NCBI RefSeq assembly: GCF_003854275.1
Contig: NZ_QTQP01000034.1
Location: forward strand, 21,450 to 85,449
Source of the DNA: Burkholderia sp. Bp8963
Lineage (GTDB): Bacteria; Pseudomonadota; Gammaproteobacteria; Burkholderiales; Burkholderiaceae
Direction: 5' to 3'
DNA length: 64,000 nt
Every line of letters starts with the position of its first letter. The stretch's first letter is position 1. A model generated the notes under the pieces. It was not told the DNA's origin, did no database searches, and worked only from the letters and a program-made list of their open reading frames with translations. A program made the translations under genes and the position numbers. Of the stretch, positions 18,446 through 26,803 are shown piece after piece.

Positions 18446-19429
18446 ATGCAGTTCCAGTCAGGCTCACATGAAGACGTCCACGAGCACGGGCTTGCGATCG
18501 CGGGCTGGCACCAGGTCTACCGCCAGATGACGCCGGGCCGGTTCAAGGGCACGGTCACACAGGTGCTGTACGACGATTTCCACTTCTTCCGCGAGACGAC
18601 CAACCGGCGCGTCGCGCAGACCGGCGTCGCGCCGGCCGACCGCACGTCACTCGCTGTGCCGCTGTCGGTGCCGCTCGCCGGCACCTTCCAGGGCCAGCCG
18701 GTCGACGGCTATGCGCTGCTCGCACTGCGCGCCAACGAGGATTTCGAATTCCATACGCCGGAAGGGATGGGGCTCGTCGGCATCAGCGCCGCGTCGGACA
18801 TGATCGACGAGCTGTGCGACGCCGAGTTCGGCGCGGCCGGCTCAGGTGCGACCGGCCCGGGCGCGGCAGGCTCCGGCGCGACCGGCGCGCGCAGGCTGCA
18901 CCACGTGACGCGGCTGTCCGACGCGCAGGGCGTCGCGCTCGGCGAGCGGCTGTCGGCGCTGATCGACGCCGCGCAGCGCAACCCCGGCTGCCTCGAATAC
19001 GCGGCGACGCGCCGGATGTTCCGCGACGCGATGCTCGGCATGTTCCTCGATGCGCTCGACCAGGGGATCGGCGCGGAGCGCCGCGACATCACGCACGCGA
19101 CCTACAGCGACATCGTGCGCCGTTGCGAGAAGCATCTGCGCGAGCGGCCCGAGGAACCCGTCACCGTGCTCGAACTGTGCCGCGCGCTGCGCTGCAGCCG
19201 CCGCACGCTGCAGACGAGCTTCCAGCGCGTCGCCGACGTGACGCCGGTCGGCTACCTGCGCACGATCCGCCTGAACGCGGTGCGGCGCCTGCTGCGCACG
19301 ACGTCCGCGCAGCAGCTCGGCGTCGGCGAGGCGGCCGCGAGCTGGGGGTTCACGCATCTCGGCTATTTCGCGCGCGAGTATCGCGACCTGTTCGGCGAAC
19401 TGCCGTCGCAGACGCTGCGTCCCGCATGA
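18446..19429 (+). CDS. AraC-type transcriptional regulator
   Basis: A 327-residue regulator with two C-terminal AraC helix-turn-helix units (about 230-325: VTVLELCRALRCSRRTLQTSFQ, then LGVGEAAASWGFTHLGYFAREYRDLFGELPSQTL). The N-terminal region resembles sensors of ethanolamine- or amine-type AraC proteins. Around residues 130-148 there is a Gly/Ala/Thr repeat (GSGATG twice around PGAA), probably a flexible loop. GGAG precedes the ATG at 18446. Placed between the permease/DUF3156 genes and the porin gene, it is a candidate regulator of the island. Confidence 0.85.
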   Translation: MQFQSGSHEDVHEHGLAIAGWHQVYRQMTPGRFKGTVTQVLYDDFHFFRETTNRRVAQTGVAPADRTSLAVPLSVPLAGTFQGQPVDGYALLALRANEDFEFHTPEGMGLVGISAASDMIDELCDAEFGAAGSGATGPGAAGSGATGARRLHHVTRLSDAQGVALGERLSALIDAAQRNPGCLEYAATRRMFRDAMLGMFLDALDQGIGAERRDITHATYSDIVRRCEKHLRERPEEPVTVLELCRALRCSRRTLQTSFQRVADVTPVGYLRTIRLNAVRRLLRTTSAQQLGVGEAAASWGFTHLGYFAREYRDLFGELPSQTLRPA

Positions 19430-19471
19430 TGCGTGACGGTCGCGCCGCGCCCGGCATGCGCACTTCACCGT

Positions 19472-19487
19472 TTGCCGATTTGAGATA
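19472..19487 (+). promoter_or_regulatory. Shared upstream motif, site D (before porin)
   Basis: TTGCCGATTTGAGATA matches sites A-C over the first 11 bases and then carries GAGATAG, the complement of the CTATCTC found in site C. It lies 93 bases before the porin ATG. Confidence 0.5.
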
Positions 19488-19580
19488 GAGGTCAGGAATT
19501 TTCGCCGGATAGAGTCCCGTCACCACATCATCAACGACATCGCTTCGCAGTGCAAAGCGATATCCATCGAGGGACGGGAC

Positions 19581-20789
19581 ATGACGATCGGACGACGACT
19601 GGCCGCCTTGGCGGCAGCGGTTTCCTGCATGCAGGCGCACGCGCAGACTTCAGGCAGCGTGACGCTCTACGGCACCGTGGACACCGGCATCATCTACTCG
19701 ACGAACCAGCAGTTCACGCGCGCGGACGGCAGTGTCGGCGGCGGGCACGCGTGGCAGATGGGCGGCGGCAACCTCGTGCCGTCGCGGTTCGGGTTCCAGG
19801 GCGCGGAGCCGCTCGGCGGCGGGCTCGACGCGGTGTTCACGCTCGAACAGCAGTTCCTGTCCGCGAGCGGACAGGCATTGCAGGGCGGCACCGCATTCAG
19901 CCGGCAGGCGTGGGTCGGGCTGCGGCAGGACGGGATCGGCACGCTCGGCCTCGGGCGGCAATACGATTCGTACACCGACATGCTCGGCGCCTATGTGTCG
20001 AGCAACAACTGGGCGACGCCGTACGGCTCGCATCTCGGCGACGTCGACAACCTGAACGCGGCGTTCAACTTCAACAACGCGGTGAAGTTCACGAGCGTGG
20101 ATTTAAACGGCCTCACGTTTGGCGGCACATTCAGCTTCGGCGGGCAGGCCGGTGACTTCTCCGCGAAGCGCGGCTATGCGCTCGCGGTGTCGTACAACCG
20201 CGCGCCGGTGTCGCTCGCGATCGGCTACCTGAACCTGCGGCAGCCGCTCGACGCGGCGCTCGGTGGCGCGAGCGGCTATATCGGCGATTTCGCATGCAGC
20301 AACCCCGGTGCGATGTACTGCCTGCTGCAGGACGCCGCATCGATGCGCGCGTTCGGCGCAGGCGGCTCGGTGGTGCTGGGCGACGCGACGATCGCGCTGA
20401 CTTACACGCATACGCGCGTCGGAGACAGCCGCTTTTTCTCGACCGATGCGCAGCCGCGCACACAGGCGTTCACGTTCGACATCGGCGAGCTGAACGTCAC
20501 GTATGCGTTCTCGCCCGTGTGGCAGGGCGGTGTCGCGTATATCTTCAACGCCGCGCACACCGATGGACGCGGGACGACGCGCTTCCATCAACTGAACCTC
20601 GGCACGAACTACCAGCTGTCGAAGCGCACCGCGCTGTATGCGGTCGCGATCGGCCAGCTCGCGAGCGGCGCGGGCCTCGGCACCGACGCGAACGGCAATG
20701 CGGTGAACTACGCGCAGATTCCGGTGCTCGCGAACAGCAACTCGAACCGGCAGCTTGCGGTGATGGCCGGTATTCGCGTGAATTTCTGA
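19581..20789 (+). CDS. Gram-negative trimeric porin
   Basis: A 402-residue outer-membrane beta-barrel porin. It has a signal peptide (MTIGRRLAALAAAVSCMQAHA, cut near 21-22), the usual first strand SVTLYGTVDTGIIYST, the SRFGFQGAEPLGGGL segment seen in Burkholderia and Neisseria porins, and a C-terminal phenylalanine (GIRVNF) needed for barrel insertion. Its upstream motif is shared with the amine catabolic genes, so it may admit their substrate. Cysteines in one extracellular loop (FACSNPGAMYCLLQD) may form a disulphide. Confidence 0.9.
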   Translation: MTIGRRLAALAAAVSCMQAHAQTSGSVTLYGTVDTGIIYSTNQQFTRADGSVGGGHAWQMGGGNLVPSRFGFQGAEPLGGGLDAVFTLEQQFLSASGQALQGGTAFSRQAWVGLRQDGIGTLGLGRQYDSYTDMLGAYVSSNNWATPYGSHLGDVDNLNAAFNFNNAVKFTSVDLNGLTFGGTFSFGGQAGDFSAKRGYALAVSYNRAPVSLAIGYLNLRQPLDAALGGASGYIGDFACSNPGAMYCLLQDAASMRAFGAGGSVVLGDATIALTYTHTRVGDSRFFSTDAQPRTQAFTFDIGELNVTYAFSPVWQGGVAYIFNAAHTDGRGTTRFHQLNLGTNYQLSKRTALYAVAIGQLASGAGLGTDANGNAVNYAQIPVLANSNSNRQLAVMAGIRVNF

Positions 20790-20831
20790 CGGATTGCGCG
20801 CAGCAGGCACGCGACGGCGCAACATCCGTCA
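20787..20831 (+). terminator. Long stem-loop overlapping the porin stop codon
   Basis: TGACGGAT pairs with ATCCGTCA, and the inner TGCGC with GCGCA, giving about 13 base pairs around a 17-base loop and a 2-base bulge. The porin TGA is part of the stem. No T-run follows, so it could terminate transcription or protect the porin mRNA. Confidence 0.5.
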
Positions 20832-20883
20832 CCGCCTGCCACAAATCCTTAACGATCGGCGTGAACAATGGCGTTCGCTTCGA

Positions 20884-20897
20884 GCGGCTCGAGCCGC
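20884..20897. promoter_or_regulatory. 14-bp perfect palindrome upstream of ABC operon
   Basis: GCGGCTCGAGCCGC lies 5 bases before the larger palindrome at 20902. It may be chance in GC-rich DNA or a second operator. Confidence 0.3.
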
Positions 20898-20901
20898 CGC
20901 C

Positions 20902-20925
20902 TCCGTTGCACACGTGTGCAACGGA
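20902..20925. promoter_or_regulatory. 24-bp perfect palindrome, probable LacI-family operator
   Basis: The half TCCGTTGCACAC is followed without spacer by its exact reverse complement GTGTGCAACGGA. Its centre is CACGTG, and the odd-free symmetry is typical of LacI/GalR operators. It lies 38 bases before the ABC binding-protein gene, and a LacI gene closes the same cluster at 24070-25092. Confidence 0.75.
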
Positions 20926-20963
20926 TTGCCGTTCCACCATCGCGCTCATCGTGAGGAAGATCC

Positions 20964-22202
20964 ATGACACTTTTCAGCCGCCTGCGCGCGCTGTCCGCCG
21001 CCGTTGCGCTTTCCGTCTTCGCGTCGCAAGCCGTTGCCGCGGACCTCGTCATCGCCGGTCGTGATGACATCTACGGCAAGGGGCTGGCCGACGCGGTCGC
21101 CGGCTTCACGAAGCTGCACCCCGGAACCGACATCGAACTGCTGAAGCTGCCGAACGCGAACCTGTACCAGAAGCTCAAGCTGTCGATGCGCGAGAGCACC
21201 GGCGCATACGACCTCGTGATGATGGACGACACGTGGTCGCCGGAATTCATCGGCAACGGCTGGCTGAAGCCGCTGCCGGCGACGCTCGCGGATGCCGACA
21301 TGGTCGCATCGACCGTCGCGCTCGGCCGCAATGCGGCCGGCGGGCTGTATGCGCTGCCGGTCGTCGGCAACGTCGAGATGTTCGCGTACCGGAAGGATCT
21401 GCTCGCGAAGTACAAGCTGCAGCCGCCGCGCAACTGGGACGACGTGCTGAAGATCGCGCAAACGGTCGGCGGCGCGGACAAGAGCGTATCTGGCGTCGTG
21501 TTCCGCGGCACTAAAGGGAATCCGGTCGTCACGGGCTTCCTGCCGATCCTGTGGGCGTACGGCGGCGACGTGCTCGACCGTGCAGGGAACGTGACGATCG
21601 ATTCGCGCGAGGCGCACGCGGCGCTCAAGACCTTTCTCGCGTTGAAGGCGTCCGCTCCGAAGGACGTCGACGTGTACGGCGCGGCCGAAGTGCGCGACGC
21701 GCTGCAGCGCGGCACGGCCGCGCAGGCGATCGAAGTGTGGCCGGCCTGGGTTCCGGCGCTCGACGATCCGAAGCAGTCGCGCGTGGCCGGCCAGATCGCG
21801 CTGCAGGCGCCGCCGGGACAGACCGCGGGCCCCGCGCCGATGCTCGGCATCTGGCAGATGGCGATTCCGAAGGATGCGCCGCATGCGAAGCTCGCGCAGG
21901 ATTTTCTCGCGTACCTGACGTCGCGCGACACGCAGGCGCGCCTCGCCGCGCTCGGTATTCCGCCGACCCGCAAGAGCGTGTTCGAGGACGCGGCGCTGGT
22001 CCGTCAGTACCGCTGGTATCCGGACCAGTTGAAGGCGCTCGAAGCAGGCCGCGCGCGGCCGCGCGTGAAGGACTGGCAGCAGGTCGAGAGCATTCTCGGC
22101 GATCAGCTGCAGCTCGCGCTGACGGGGCAGGCCGCGCCCGATGTGGCGCTGCGCCAGGCGCAACAGAAGATCGCGCAGGCGATCGCGGCAGCGGGCAAGT
22201 GA
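20964..22202 (+). CDS. ABC transporter sugar-type substrate-binding protein (family 1)
   Basis: A 412-residue periplasmic binding protein. The signal peptide is residues 1 to about 25 (hydrophobic core then SQAVAA before DLVIAG). The mature part has the family-1 features: a MRESTGAYDLVMMDDTWSPEF hinge strand and a GTKGNPVVTGFLPILWAYGG loop. It captures a sugar or polyol and delivers it to the two permeases that follow. The palindromic operator directly upstream and the LacI gene in the cluster suggest substrate induction. The substrate cannot be named. Confidence 0.88.
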   Translation: MTLFSRLRALSAAVALSVFASQAVAADLVIAGRDDIYGKGLADAVAGFTKLHPGTDIELLKLPNANLYQKLKLSMRESTGAYDLVMMDDTWSPEFIGNGWLKPLPATLADADMVASTVALGRNAAGGLYALPVVGNVEMFAYRKDLLAKYKLQPPRNWDDVLKIAQTVGGADKSVSGVVFRGTKGNPVVTGFLPILWAYGGDVLDRAGNVTIDSREAHAALKTFLALKASAPKDVDVYGAAEVRDALQRGTAAQAIEVWPAWVPALDDPKQSRVAGQIALQAPPGQTAGPAPMLGIWQMAIPKDAPHAKLAQDFLAYLTSRDTQARLAALGIPPTRKSVFEDAALVRQYRWYPDQLKALEAGRARPRVKDWQQVESILGDQLQLALTGQAAPDVALRQAQQKIAQAIAAAGK

Positions 22203-22240
22203 TGGCCGTCGCCGACGCATCCGAGGCTCGCCGCGCATGA
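22202..22240 (+). other. Possible 12-codon bridging mini-ORF between binding protein and permease
   Basis: The stop codon of the binding-protein gene overlaps an ATG (TGATG at 22200-22204) that opens a 12-codon frame (MAVADASEARRA). Its TGA in turn overlaps the permease ATG (ATGA at 22237-22240). The chain of overlaps would let ribosomes reinitiate across the gap. No ribosome site marks the mini-ORF, so it may be incidental. Confidence 0.3.
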
Positions 22241-23106
22241 AGGGATTCAGCCGCAGCCTGCCGTTCGTCGCGTTGCTCGGGCCCGCGCTGCTGGTGCTCG
22301 CCGCGCTCGCGCTGTACCCGGTCGTGCAGGTGCTGATCGATTCGTTCTGCCACGTCGACTACGCGGCGGGCCGTCGCGCGTTCGCGGGCCTCGCGAACTA
22401 TCGCGCGGTGCTCGGCGACGACGCGTTCACGGCTGGCTTCGGCAACACGCTGCGCTTCACGATCGCGGCGTCGCTCGCCGAAGTGGCGCTCGGCTTCGGC
22501 CTTGCGCTGCTGTTCGTGCGCGCGTTCCCCGGGCGTCGCATCGCGCTGCCGCTCGCGATCCTGCCGATGATGCTCTCGACGCTCGTGTGCTCGGCAATCT
22601 GGCGCAACTGGCTGAATTATGGCGGCTTCCTGAACGCACTGCTCGCGGCGCTCGGCGTGGACGGCGTGCGCTGGCTGTCGGATCCGCACTTGGCGCTGGG
22701 CTCGCTGATGCTCGTCGACGTGTGGCAGTGGACGCCGATGGCATTCCTGATCGTGCTCGCGGGGCTGCAGTCGATTCCGCAGGAGCTGTACGAGGCCGCG
22801 CGGACCGACGGCGCGAGCGAATGGCAGTGCCTGCGCGACATCACGCTGCCGCTCGCCGCGCCGCAGATCGGGCTCGCGCTGCTGCTGCGCTCGATCGACA
22901 CGTTCAAGCTGTTCGACAAGGTCTATGCGCTGACGGGCGGCGGCCCCGGCAACGCGACGCAGACGCTGTCGACCTACATCTATGACACAGGCTTCCGCTT
23001 CTTCAACGTCGGGCCGGCGAGCGCCGCGTCGGTGCTGATGCTGGCGGCATCCGCGCTGCTCGTTTCGGGGTACGTATGGCAAACGGTTCGCAAGCGGCGC
23101 GTGTAG
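22237..23106 (+). CDS. ABC transporter permease (MalF type)
   Basis: A 289-residue inner-membrane permease with six hydrophobic segments. The EAA loop that docks the ATPase is EAARTDGASEWQCLRDITLPL (about 187-207). It pairs with the following permease to form the channel of a CUT1-type sugar importer. It overlaps the second permease by 31 bases. A GC-rich leader carrying a mini-ORF separates it from the binding-protein gene. Confidence 0.87.
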   Translation: MKGFSRSLPFVALLGPALLVLAALALYPVVQVLIDSFCHVDYAAGRRAFAGLANYRAVLGDDAFTAGFGNTLRFTIAASLAEVALGFGLALLFVRAFPGRRIALPLAILPMMLSTLVCSAIWRNWLNYGGFLNALLAALGVDGVRWLSDPHLALGSLMLVDVWQWTPMAFLIVLAGLQSIPQELYEAARTDGASEWQCLRDITLPLAAPQIGLALLLRSIDTFKLFDKVYALTGGGPGNATQTLSTYIYDTGFRFFNVGPASAASVLMLAASALLVSGYVWQTVRKRRV

Positions 23107-23969
23107 CGCGCCCGGCAGTGCATGCGCCGCGCCGGCCGGCGCTCGGCCGCGCCGCGTTCGCGCGTGCATTTCCGTGGGCTTTGCGGTGCATCGCGCTTGT
23201 GCTGCTGTTGCTGCCGTGCGTGTGGATGGCGGGTGCGGCGTTCATGCCGGCGCTCGAGCGTCTCGACCATCCGCTGCGGATCCTGCCGGCCACGCCGACC
23301 GTCGAGCATTTCGTGTCGGTGTGGGCGAGCGGCTTGGCCGGGCCGCTGCTGAACTCGCTGCTGGTGGGATTCGGCACGACGCTCGTCGCGCTGACGCTCG
23401 CGTTTCCGGCTGCGTATGCGCTCGTGCGCCTGCGGTTTCCCGCGCGTCTCGATCTGCTGTTCCTCGTGCTGGTGCTCGCGCTGAAGCTGATGCCGCCGAT
23501 CACGATCGCGGTGCCGCTGTTCGCGCTCGCCAAGCGCCTGCATCTGCTCGATTCGCTGTTCGGCCTGATGCTCGCGTACCAGATCTACGCGCTGCCGATG
23601 GCGATCTGGATGCTGCTCGCGTTCGTGCGCGACGTGCCGGTCGACTACGAGGAGGCCGCCTGCATCGACGGTGCGGGGCTCGCGCGGCGGCTCGTGCAGA
23701 TCGTGCTGCCGCTCTGTGCGCCGGGCCTGATCGCGACTACGATCTTCGTGTTCATCGCCGCATGGAACGAATTCCTGCTCGCGTTGCTGTTCGTGTCGAC
23801 GCCGAGCCGCTTTACGCTGCCGCTCGCGATCGCCGGCTACGTGACCGAGAACGGGATCGACTGGGGCGACCTGATGAGTGCCGGGCTGATTGCGTCGCTG
23901 CCGACGCTGGCCGTCGCGGGGTATGTGCAGCGCTACTTGCTGCGCGGCTTCGCGGGCGGGTTGAAGTGA
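23076..23969 (+). CDS. ABC transporter permease (MalG type)
   Basis: A 297-residue inner-membrane permease with six hydrophobic segments and the EAA loop EEAACIDGAGLARRLVQIVLPL (about 190-211). The start at 23076 (MANGSQAARVARP) overlaps the first permease by 31 bases; a start further in is possible because the first 35 residues are Arg/Pro-rich. No ATP-binding protein gene follows; the next gene is a convergent LacI gene. The complex must therefore use an ATPase coded elsewhere, as known for MsmK/UgpC-type shared ATPases. Confidence 0.85.
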   Translation: MANGSQAARVARPAVHAPRRPALGRAAFARAFPWALRCIALVLLLLPCVWMAGAAFMPALERLDHPLRILPATPTVEHFVSVWASGLAGPLLNSLLVGFGTTLVALTLAFPAAYALVRLRFPARLDLLFLVLVLALKLMPPITIAVPLFALAKRLHLLDSLFGLMLAYQIYALPMAIWMLLAFVRDVPVDYEEAACIDGAGLARRLVQIVLPLCAPGLIATTIFVFIAAWNEFLLALLFVSTPSRFTLPLAIAGYVTENGIDWGDLMSAGLIASLPTLAVAGYVQRYLLRGFAGGLK

Positions 23970-24069
23970 CGCGGACGGCGGGTTTGCGCATGCGGTGCCG
24001 CGGCGCGCTCGCGTTGTCCGCGCGTGACGCCGGATCGCACGGCCATGCCGCGCGTCGCCGCGCCGGACC

Positions 24070-25092
24070 TCAACCGCAACTGTGACGGACCACGCACGTC
24101 ACCGGCACGACCTGCGTGCGTGCCGCGCCGTCGAACGCCTGCATCCGCTCGGCGAGCATGTCGACGGCCGCGTTCGCGAGGCCCTGCGTGTCCTGCCGGA
24201 GCGTCGTCAGCGCGTAGCTGTCGAACGCGGCGGCGGGAATGTCGTCGAAGCCGATCACGCGCAGGTCTTCGGGCACACGCAGGCCGAACCGCTGCCGCGC
24301 GGTGTCGATCACGCCCAGTGCGAGCAGATCGGACGAACAGAACACGCCGTCCGGACACGCGTCGCCGGACAGCAGCCGATGCGCGGCTTCGACGCCGCAT
24401 GCATACGTGTCGGACGTCGTGTCGTGCGCCTGTACCGGCGCAGCGCCGCCGGGTTCGCATTGTCGGAGTGCCTCGGCAAACGCGTCGGCGCGCGCCTTCG
24501 CGCTGTAGCTCGCGTGGCGCGGCCCGACGAACGCGAGCCGGCGCGCGCCCGCCTGCACGAGCATCCGTGCGGCCTGCGCGGCGCCGTGCGCGTTGTCGCT
24601 GACGACGACGTCCGCGCGCGGCAGCTTCGCCGCGCGATTGATCATCACGACGGGAATCCGGTGCGCGAGATACTGGCGTGCGACCGACAACGGCGGCGAC
24701 GCCGACGTCATCACGAGGCCGGCAACCCGGTAGCTGAGCAGGCGCTCGAGCGACTGGCGGATCTGGCGCGGATCTTCCGCGTTGGTCACGAGCGGCGTGA
24801 GCGCATGACGCCCGAGTGCGGCCATCAGGTCCGACAACAGCCGGGCGCGAAACGGATTCTCGAATCCCGCGGTGACCACGCCGATCATGCTGCTGCGCTG
24901 CGTGATCATGTCGCGCGCGATCAGGTTGACCTGGTAGCCGAGCGCGCGCGCCGCGGTCATCACGCGTTCGCGCGTTTCGGGCGCGATGCTGGCGGTCGGC
25001 GAGAACGCCCGCGATACCGCCGAGCGCGACACGCCGGCCCGCGCCGCGACGTCGGACGCGGTCACCCATGGTTTCTTTTCTTTGTCTGTCAT
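24070..25092 (-). CDS. LacI-family transcriptional regulator
   Basis: A 340-residue LacI/GalR repressor. The N-terminal helix-turn-helix and hinge are clear (VTASDVAARAGVSRSAVSRAFSPTASIAPETRERVMTAA in two parts, about 10-48), followed by the sugar-binding domain (MIGVVTAGFENPF, VAGLVMTS, VIGFDDIPAAAF). It probably binds the 24-bp palindrome before the ABC operon. Its start codon is only 6 bases from that of the divergent PI-PLC-like gene, so its own promoter must lie within the PI-PLC coding region. The convergent gap to the permease is 100 bases and shows no clear terminator. Confidence 0.88.
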   Translation of the reverse strand: MTDKEKKPWVTASDVAARAGVSRSAVSRAFSPTASIAPETRERVMTAARALGYQVNLIARDMITQRSSMIGVVTAGFENPFRARLLSDLMAALGRHALTPLVTNAEDPRQIRQSLERLLSYRVAGLVMTSASPPLSVARQYLAHRIPVVMINRAAKLPRADVVVSDNAHGAAQAARMLVQAGARRLAFVGPRHASYSAKARADAFAEALRQCEPGGAAPVQAHDTTSDTYACGVEAAHRLLSGDACPDGVFCSSDLLALGVIDTARQRFGLRVPEDLRVIGFDDIPAAAFDSYALTTLRQDTQGLANAAVDMLAERMQAFDGAARTQVVPVTCVVRHSCG

Positions 25093-25098
25093 CGACTC

Positions 25099-25986
25099 AT
25101 GATCCTTCCGCACCACGCTTCGCCGCTGCCGCTTGCCGACTGGATGTCGGCGCTCGGCGACGCACAACCGCTGCATACGCTGACCGTACCGGGCAGTCAT
25201 GACACCTGTGCGTATACCGTCAACACGGTCGACGACGCGCTCGTGCGCACGCAATGCGCGCCGCTCGACGCGCAACTGATGCACGGCGTGCGCATGCTCG
25301 ACATCCGCTGCCGGCACGTGCGCGATGCGTTCGACATCCATCATGGCGGGATCGCGCTCGGGATCACGTTCGACGACGTGCTTGCCGATTGCGCGCGTTT
25401 TCTCGCCGCGCATCCGCGCGAGTGCATCGTGATGTCGGTGAAGGACGAATGGCCGGCGCATGCATGCCGCCGCAGCTTCGATGCGACGTTCGACGCGCAT
25501 TGCGCGCGGCATCCGGCGTTGCGCTGGCATGCGGGCAGCGCGCTACCCGCGCTGGGCGACGTGCGCGGCGCCGTCGTTCTGCTGCGGCGCTTTCGCAGCA
25601 GCCGGCCGCTCGGCATCGACCTGACCGCGTGGCCGGACAACCACACGTTCACGATCGACCATCCCGATGCGGCGTTCGTGATCCAGGACGAATACCGGGT
25701 GCCGGTCGCGGCATCGATCGAACACAAGTGGCACGCGATCGATGCGTTGCTCTCGCGCATGCCGTCCGCCGACAGCGGCCGCTGGGCGCTCAACTTCAGC
25801 AGCGGCACGGGCATGGGCGCGAATCCGTCGGTCGTCGCGCGCGGCAACGGCAACGTGAAGGGCATCCACGCGCGGCTTGCCGAGCGCTTGCGTGTGCAAC
25901 GCGGCCCGTGCGGGATCGTGCTGCTCGACTTCTGCGACGACGACGATTGGGCGCTCGTGCGCGCGCTGGTCGCGTGCAACGGGTGA
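25099..25986 (+). CDS. Phosphatidylinositol-specific phospholipase C X-domain protein
   Basis: A 295-residue protein with the PI-PLC X domain. It shows LTVPGSHDTCAYT with the first catalytic His (GSHD), LDIRCRHVRDAFDIHHGGI with the second His region, and CIVMSVKDEWP. Bacterial members cleave phosphatidylinositol or GPI anchors and are normally secreted, but here no signal peptide is visible (MILPHHASPLPLADWM). The start is 6 bases from the divergent LacI start, without a Shine-Dalgarno sequence. Start at 25144 (MSALGD) is possible but would lose the conserved DWM. The substrate is not known; a bacterial cytoplasmic PI-PLC-like protein would be unusual. Confidence 0.8.
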   Translation: MILPHHASPLPLADWMSALGDAQPLHTLTVPGSHDTCAYTVNTVDDALVRTQCAPLDAQLMHGVRMLDIRCRHVRDAFDIHHGGIALGITFDDVLADCARFLAAHPRECIVMSVKDEWPAHACRRSFDATFDAHCARHPALRWHAGSALPALGDVRGAVVLLRRFRSSRPLGIDLTAWPDNHTFTIDHPDAAFVIQDEYRVPVAASIEHKWHAIDALLSRMPSADSGRWALNFSSGTGMGANPSVVARGNGNVKGIHARLAERLRVQRGPCGIVLLDFCDDDDWALVRALVACNG

Positions 25987-26037
25987 CGATGTCCCGAGCG
26001 ACACGCCGCACCAGGACAGGCGGCCCGCCCCGATACG

Positions 26038-26787
26038 TCAGTCGCCGCCGCGCGGGCTGAACGTGCGCGGAAACACGACGGGCGCGCGCCGGTCCATGAG
26101 CCGATAGCCGAGCGCCGGCCGGTTCGATTCGCCGGCGACATGACCGTCTTCTTTCAGAAATCCCGCCGCGAGCATCCGCGTGCGGAAGCCGCTCTTGTCC
26201 ACCGGCCGGCCGAGCACGACCTCGTACATGCGCTGCAGCTGCGGCAGCGTGAACGGCTCCGCGAGCAGGAACGCCGGCAGCGACGTGTATTCGACCTTGC
26301 TGCGCAGCCGTTCGACCGCCGCCTGCAGGATGTCGTCGTGATCGAAGGCGAGCCCGCGCGCGTGCGTGATCGTGTCGACGGGGAACCACGCGACCTCCGC
26401 AGCATTGGCCCCGCGCGCGAGCGTCACATCCTGCGCGGGCATCAGCGCGAACCACACGTGCGTGGCTGACCAGCCGCGCGGGTCGCGCGTCGCGCTTCCC
26501 CAGCTGCCGAGTTGCTCCAGATACGGGCTCGTCACGCCGGTCTTGTCGAGCAGCTTGCGGCGCGCGCAATCCTCGAGCGTCGCGTCGACCGCCACGTCGA
26601 CAAACCCGCCCGGCAGCGCCCAGCATCCGGGAAACGGCTCGCCGGCATCGGCCGGGCGCTGCACGAGCAGTACCTGCAGCGCATTGTCGAGCACCGTGAA
26701 GATCACGACGTCGACGGTCGTGTAGGGCAGCGGAAACTCGGGCGCTTGCGCTGCGCGTCGTGCGGACGCGGGTTTCTTTTGAGCCAT
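26038..26787 (-). CDS. NrtR-like Nudix-domain transcriptional regulator
   Basis: A 249-residue protein with an N-terminal Nudix fold (about 20-150) and a C-terminal winged helix (about 165-235: VEYTSLPAFLLAEPFTLPQLQ, FRTRMLAAGFL). The Nudix box (60-84) is degenerate: the REUxEE core reads RKLLDK (77-82), so hydrolysis is unlikely. This is the pattern of NrtR regulators, which sense ADP-ribose or related NAD metabolites. It is divergent from the SPFH gene with 91 bases between starts, and a large dyad overlaps the SPFH promoter. Target inferred: the SPFH/NAD-kinase-like pair next to it. Confidence 0.85.
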   Translation of the reverse strand: MAQKKPASARRAAQAPEFPLPYTTVDVVIFTVLDNALQVLLVQRPADAGEPFPGCWALPGGFVDVAVDATLEDCARRKLLDKTGVTSPYLEQLGSWGSATRDPRGWSATHVWFALMPAQDVTLARGANAAEVAWFPVDTITHARGLAFDHDDILQAAVERLRSKVEYTSLPAFLLAEPFTLPQLQRMYEVVLGRPVDKSGFRTRMLAAGFLKEDGHVAGESNRPALGYRLMDRRAPVVFPRTFSPRGGD

Positions 26788-26803
26788 GGCGAACCAGGAA
26801 AAC

